64,000 nt of DNA from Streptomyces gelaticus (GTDB lineage Bacteria; Actinomycetota; Actinomycetes; Streptomycetales; Streptomycetaceae). Position numbers and translations under genes: made by a program. Position 1 is the stretch's first letter; every line of letters starts with the position of its first letter. A model generated the notes under the pieces. It did no database searches, had not been told where the DNA came from, and saw only the letters and a program-made list of their open reading frames with translations. The stretch lies in contig NZ_BMTF01000003.1 of the NCBI RefSeq assembly GCF_014649535.1, positions 393,714 through 457,713 of the forward strand, given 5' to 3'. Shown here piece by piece: positions 60,634 through 64,000 of this stretch.

Positions 60634-62571
60634 TCAGCGCAGTCCGCCCACCCGACTGCCGTCCGCCAGCGTCCCGTTCAGCCGCGCCCGGTCGCCCGCC
60701 CTGGCCGGCACGGCGAGAAGACGGCTGTCGGAGCGCCCCTCCACTCCGCCCGACGCGGAGAGCGAGGCGAACTGCTCACTGCCCGCCGCCAGTACGTACC
60801 AGCGGCCACCCTGGGACTTCCAGAGCACCCCGGCCAGCACCCGGGGGTCGCGCACCCCGCAGGCCGGAGTGTCCTCGGCCCTGGCCGCAACCGCCCCGGG
60901 CGGGCCGCCCGTCGTGGCGGCCGGCGCCGACGGGGCCTGGAACTGGGCGAGGACCCGGCTTCCGGTCCCCCGCCAGGTCTCCGCCCTGGTGCAGAGCCAG
61001 CGCGCGGAACCGTTGCCCTCGGGCAGCGGCTGCTCGGCGTACTGCCAGGAGTTCACCGACCGCACCCCACGCGAACGCACCGCGGGCAGCAGACATGCGG
61101 TCCGCGCCCAGCTGTCCCGCTCCGCCCGCCCGGCGACGTCGTGCGGCGCGGACGGCGGGCCCGAGGTCAGCCGGGCGGGGGTCAGCTCGCCGAGGTCCGC
61201 CAGCAGCCGGGCCGCCGAGCCGGCGCGGATCTCGACCGCCTGCCAGGCACGGCAGTCGCGGGCCGTCGCCGGGCTGGTCAGCGCGGCGGTCACCCCGCCG
61301 GGCCCGCGACGCAACGGCCGCGGGGATCCGTCCGGCGCGAGCAGGTCCCGTACCGAGACCGAGGTCACCCAGGGCGCGGTGAGATAGCGGACCCGGTCGC
61401 CGCTGCGGGCCACGACCAGGGCGGCGGCGGACGCCGCGTCCGCGCCGTCGACCCGGGCGAAGTCCAGCGCGACGCCCCCGTCCTGACGGGCGGCACCGGG
61501 CTCCGCGTACCGCACGACGCGCAGCCCGTCGTGGAACAGCACCACCGTCACCCGGTCCACCTCGCCCGCGTACAGCAGCTGCGGCGCGCCCATCGGAGGC
61601 CCGATGGGGGTCTCCGGGGTCGCCGAGATACGCACTTCGGCGCCCGGGTGCGCCCAGGCGGCGAGCGCGCGGCGCAGCAGCCCGGTGTCCCGGGCGCGCT
61701 GCCCGCGGGTGGGCCAGGCGGTGAAGTCGGTACGCGGGGACCGCCGCCAGAAGTCCGCGGGCACCCGGCTCAACATGCCCGGATCCAGGGCCTGTTCCAC
61801 GGCTGCGTCATGGGTGTACGACGAGGTGGTCCGGGCGCCGCGCCCCCAGCCGTTGCCCGGCAGTCCGAGCAGCGCCCCGCACACCAGCAGCGCCGCGACG
61901 GCCGCCAGCGCCGCCTTCGCGTGCTGCCTGCGGCGCAGCAGATCCGGCGGCCGGGCCTGGAGCGAGCAGGGGTCGAACTCCCGGGAACCGAGGAGCGCGT
62001 ACGGAGCCGGAACGCCCCCGGCCGCCGCGAGCGCCGCATGCGGGTCCGCGACCCCGGCGTCCGCGAGTACCCACCGCACCTCCGCATCGGTCAACTCCTC
62101 CAGGCCGCGCAGGACATGGGCGGCGCGCCCCGGACCGGAGAGTGCCGCCAGGGCGTTCTCCAGGGCGAGCCCGTCCGATCCGCCCGAGTGCGGGAACAGC
62201 CGCAGCCCCCACACGAGCGGGAGGAGCGACGGCAGCCGGGCGCGGCCGAAGCCGCGTCGTGGCCGCCCCTCCGCCAGCGCCGCACGCAGCACCCGCCGGC
62301 GGGCGAGCGCATAGGACGGATCCACCGCCGCCGCACCGCCGGGCCCGCACGGCTCCGGGACGCCGCCCCCGGACCCCGCCCGGCGCCCGGACAGCAGGCA
62401 CCGCTGGGCCAGCGCGTGCGCCTTCAGCACCCGGCGGTGGCTGCCGAGGGACGGCGGCAGCACGAGATAACCGAGCCGGACCAGGCGCGGGTAGTGCTCG
62501 ACGAGAGCCGCCCCGGCCTGCTCCCCGTCGGCCGGGGCGGCTGCGGAAGGTACTTCTGACAGTGGACGCAC
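60634..62571 (-). CDS. Lineage-specific membrane-anchored protein of unknown function
   Basis: A 645-residue protein. The cytosolic N-terminal half (about 1-220) opens with HYPRLVRLGYLVLPPSLGSH and RVLKAHALAQRCLL, which recall a degenerate sigma-factor-like or helical adaptor region common in Streptomyces; one membrane helix (about 222-243) follows; the external half contains beta-rich blocks (QLLYAGEVDRVTVVLFHDGL, YLTAPWVTSVSVRDLL) and four or more Cys that may pair. The start is GTG 62571 with a weak ribosome site. No function can be assigned. Confidence 0.75.
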   Translation of the reverse strand: MRPLSEVPSAAAPADGEQAGAALVEHYPRLVRLGYLVLPPSLGSHRRVLKAHALAQRCLLSGRRAGSGGGVPEPCGPGGAAAVDPSYALARRRVLRAALAEGRPRRGFGRARLPSLLPLVWGLRLFPHSGGSDGLALENALAALSGPGRAAHVLRGLEELTDAEVRWVLADAGVADPHAALAAAGGVPAPYALLGSREFDPCSLQARPPDLLRRRQHAKAALAAVAALLVCGALLGLPGNGWGRGARTTSSYTHDAAVEQALDPGMLSRVPADFWRRSPRTDFTAWPTRGQRARDTGLLRRALAAWAHPGAEVRISATPETPIGPPMGAPQLLYAGEVDRVTVVLFHDGLRVVRYAEPGAARQDGGVALDFARVDGADAASAAALVVARSGDRVRYLTAPWVTSVSVRDLLAPDGSPRPLRRGPGGVTAALTSPATARDCRAWQAVEIRAGSAARLLADLGELTPARLTSGPPSAPHDVAGRAERDSWARTACLLPAVRSRGVRSVNSWQYAEQPLPEGNGSARWLCTRAETWRGTGSRVLAQFQAPSAPAATTGGPPGAVAARAEDTPACGVRDPRVLAGVLWKSQGGRWYVLAAGSEQFASLSASGGVEGRSDSRLLAVPARAGDRARLNGTLADGSRVGGLR

Positions 62572-63026
62572 GTTCAGCAGAACGAGCGAATCATGCGATG
62601 GTCACCCCGGTCCGCCCGTACGCGGCGCAACGGGCCGTTGCCTCAGCGCAGTTGCCGACCGCTGAACTCGACCGTGCCGCGCGGCCCGCTCCCGCCGTTC
62701 GTCGCGCGCATGAAGATCCCCACGTCCTGGGGGCCGTCGTCCCCGGCGCGGCTCCCGTGCCCACCGTTCGCCGGTTCAACCGCGCGCCATACCCGCAAAA
62801 GCCCGGTCGAAGGGCACCGGTTGTTCGGCACCGATCAGGACAATTCGACATCCCTTGGCAGGTGGAGCAGCATGGCTATGCGGGAGGTGTACAGATCGCT
62901 GGCCCCAGCAATGACGGCGTGGCCAAGGGCTGTCCCGTAATCCCTGGTGGTACACCCGTCAGGGATTACGGGACAGCCCTTGGCCGACGGGCGCCGGGTA
63001 GACCGACCCCTACGCGATCACATGCC
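62572..63026. other. 455-base intergenic region with altered composition
   Basis: No convincing complete gene. Two minus-strand stretches look like degraded coding sequence: one ending at a stop at 62643 (…RGTVEFSGRQLR) with high GC3, and one ending at 62837 (…TSRIAMLLHLPRDVELS) that runs back into the inverted repeat at 62921-62985. More A/T in third-position terms than the rest of the window. The SARP gene starts right after it. Confidence 0.5.
62921..62985. repeat. Perfect 26-bp inverted repeat, possible IS-end or MITE remnant
   Basis: Arms 62921-62946 and 62960-62985 are exact reverse complements around a 13-base loop. The inner part GGGCTGTCCCGTAATCCC resembles, from memory, the ends of IS5-type elements common in Streptomyces, yet no transposase lies between them. 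It could also act as a strong hairpin 41 bases before the SARP start. Confidence 0.75.
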
Positions 63027-63806
63027 ATGAGCTCATACGATCTCGCTTTTTCTGCGCCGCCCACGATATCCGGGCGGTCCGTGAGCATCTCTCTTCTCGG
63101 CGGTTTCGACATCGTCGTCGGCGACGAACCGGTGACCGTCCCTGTCGGCTCGAAGCGACTGCTGGCGTTTATCGCGCTACAATCCCGGTCCGCTGTCCCT
63201 CGCACGCTGGTTGCCGGGAGTCTTTGGCCCGAAGCATCCGAGCAAGGTGCGAACACGAACCTGCGGTCGGCGTTGTCACGCCTCCAGGACCTCGGGAAGA
63301 AAGCACTGAACATCTGCCCCGCCGAGGTGCGCCTCGCGCGGGAGGTCACCGTCGACCTGTTCCGAGCTCGGTCGTTGGCCCAACGGATAATCGATCCCCA
63401 TGTCCCGGCCGAGGAACTCGACCTCAACGCGGCGGCCGTCGACCAACTGTCCGCCGATCTGCTGCCCGGCTGGTACGACGAGTGGATGCTGCCGGAGGCG
63501 GAGCAGTGGCGACAGCTTCGACTCCACGCCCTTGAGGCACTGACGGGAGCCTTCATCGACACGAAGGAGTTCGCCTGGGCTGTGACGGCCGCCCATGCGG
63601 CCGTCCAGGCGGATCCGCTGCGGGAGAGCAGTCAGGCTTCGCTGATCCGCGCCCACCTGGCGGAGGACAACCGCTCCGAGGCGCTGTACGACTTCGAACG
63701 CTACGAGCAGCACCTCCGCGACGAGCTGGGGCTCCGCCCCACACCGCGGCTGCGTCGGCTGGTGTCCGAACTGCAGCAGTCGCGCCCCGGCAGCGGATCC
63801 CCGTAA
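63027..63806 (+). CDS. Small SARP-family transcriptional activator
   Basis: A 259-residue regulator: an OmpR-type winged helix (VSISLLGGFDIVVGDEPVTV, VPVGSKRLLAFIAL, GANTNLRSALSRLQD) followed by a bacterial transcriptional activation domain (LLPGWYDEWMLPEAEQWRQL, VQADPLRESSQASLIRAHL). Small SARPs turn on antibiotic clusters, so a biosynthetic cluster may lie to the right. The first 30 codons use A/T-ending triplets (TCA, GCT, TTT, TCT, ATA, CTT) unlike its neighbours, which suggests transfer. ATG 63027 has no clear ribosome site. A hairpin follows the gene. Confidence 0.88.
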   Translation: MSSYDLAFSAPPTISGRSVSISLLGGFDIVVGDEPVTVPVGSKRLLAFIALQSRSAVPRTLVAGSLWPEASEQGANTNLRSALSRLQDLGKKALNICPAEVRLAREVTVDLFRARSLAQRIIDPHVPAEELDLNAAAVDQLSADLLPGWYDEWMLPEAEQWRQLRLHALEALTGAFIDTKEFAWAVTAAHAAVQADPLRESSQASLIRAHLAEDNRSEALYDFERYEQHLRDELGLRPTPRLRRLVSELQQSRPGSGSP

Positions 63807-63849
63807 TCCCCGTAGTTGCAGGTTCCCGTCGCAGGTTCTCGGGGTTGGC

Positions 63850-63877
63850 GAACCCGCCACTGTCCAGTGGCGGGTTC
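63850..63877. terminator. Terminator shared by SARP gene and the convergent partial gene
   Basis: Perfect 12-bp stem (63850-63861 with 63866-63877), loop GTCC, 43 bases past the SARP stop and 43 bases past the minus-strand stop at 63920. Confidence 0.85.
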
Positions 63878-63919
63878 TCCGTACCGAGTTCGGTCGGTGG
63901 GATCAGCACGCGACACAGG

Positions 63920-64000
63920 TCACGTCTGTGCGCCTTGCTGGAGGACGTTGCCGGCGCCAGGTCCGGTCTGTGCGCCCTGTTGGAGGACGTTGCCGGCGCC
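63920..64000 (-). CDS. C-terminal end of a repeat-containing protein (5' part outside window)
   Basis: Read on the minus strand, the last 26 codons encode GAGNVLQQGAQTGP followed by GAGNVLQQGAQT and TGA. The 42-base unit is repeated exactly in frame (63959-64000 and 63917-63958), and the CAA/CAG swaps between copies are silent. A terminator lies just beyond the stop, which favours this strand. The plus-strand frames are also open here, so the coding strand is not proven. No family recognised; low-complexity Gly/Gln/Ala repeat. Confidence 0.4.
   Translation of the reverse strand, partial: GAGNVLQQGAQTGPGAGNVLQQGAQT

Noticed and set aside
62872..62940. 22-codon gene ATG 62872 ending inside the inverted repeat
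   Set aside because: It has a passable ribosome site but its last codons lie in the palindrome arm and no similar peptide is known to me; more likely chance.
1..64000. tRNA or rRNA genes
   Set aside because: No cloverleaf with a TTCGA-type T-loop or rRNA core motif was recognised by eye; a tRNAscan-SE run would settle it.

Overview
The window is high-GC actinobacterial DNA (third codon positions almost all G/C, AGGAGG-type ribosome sites, many GTG starts, leaderless -10/ATG arrangements, four-base ATGA/GTGA gene overlaps) and is best read as a chromosomal core segment of a Streptomyces. The gene set (glnA2, glnE, nadE, panB, malR-malEFG-aglA, amylase, amylopullulanase) is, from memory, the same neighbourhood as the central SCO22xx region of S. 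coelicolor. No rRNA, tRNA or CRISPR array was seen.

Layout. (1) 1-3.8 kb: haem/iron acquisition: two HtaA-domain surface proteins (one with a LAATG sortase signal), a PhzF-like isomerase, and a haem oxygenase behind a DtxR/DmdR-type iron box. (2) 3.9-9.2 kb: housekeeping genes: map, a small conserved protein, an MFS exporter, F420:NADP reductase, an M50 protease. (3) 9.4-18.1 kb: a large AfsR-like regulator convergent with a DrrAB-like drug ABC exporter whose leader can form two mutually exclusive hairpins; panB; and a DHA2 efflux pump with its TetR repressor and a three-armed operator. (4) 18.3-25.3 kb: an EEP-family membrane protein, nadE, then a Met/His-rich extracytoplasmic set (multicopper oxidase lipoprotein, tiny membrane protein, CBS protein, DUF305, DUF3105) that looks like metal handling, probably copper. 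(5) 25.5-35.6 kb: glnA2 (non-adenylylatable type), a phosphoesterase-MFS-TolB operon, a HemK-like methyltransferase behind a structured leader with a possible ATT-started leader peptide, a PPOX protein and glnE. (6) 35.7-40.6 kb: TetR/APC permease/YtcJ amidohydrolase catabolic unit and a PAP2 phosphatase.

(7) 40.7-55.5 kb: a complete alpha-glucan system. A secreted alpha-amylase and a 1771-residue two-module amylase-pullulanase break starch and branched dextrins outside the cell; MalEFG imports maltodextrins; AglA hydrolyses them inside; two MalR-type LacI repressors flank the genes. CTTGC/GCAAG operators lie just downstream of the malE and amylase promoters, so one signal probably controls uptake and secretion. 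(8) 55.6-62.6 kb: a STAND ATPase, a TetR-oxidoreductase-diiron-type hydrolase operon, and a lineage-specific membrane protein. (9) 62.6-64 kb: composition shifts (more A/T in third positions), a perfect 26-bp inverted repeat resembling IS ends, a small SARP regulator, and the 3' end of a minus-strand gene with 14-residue repeats; this looks like the edge of an acquired or specialised-metabolism region continuing past the window.

Start codons were chosen from ribosome sites, leaderless -10 spacing and overlaps; family assignments come from motif recognition by eye, without database searches.
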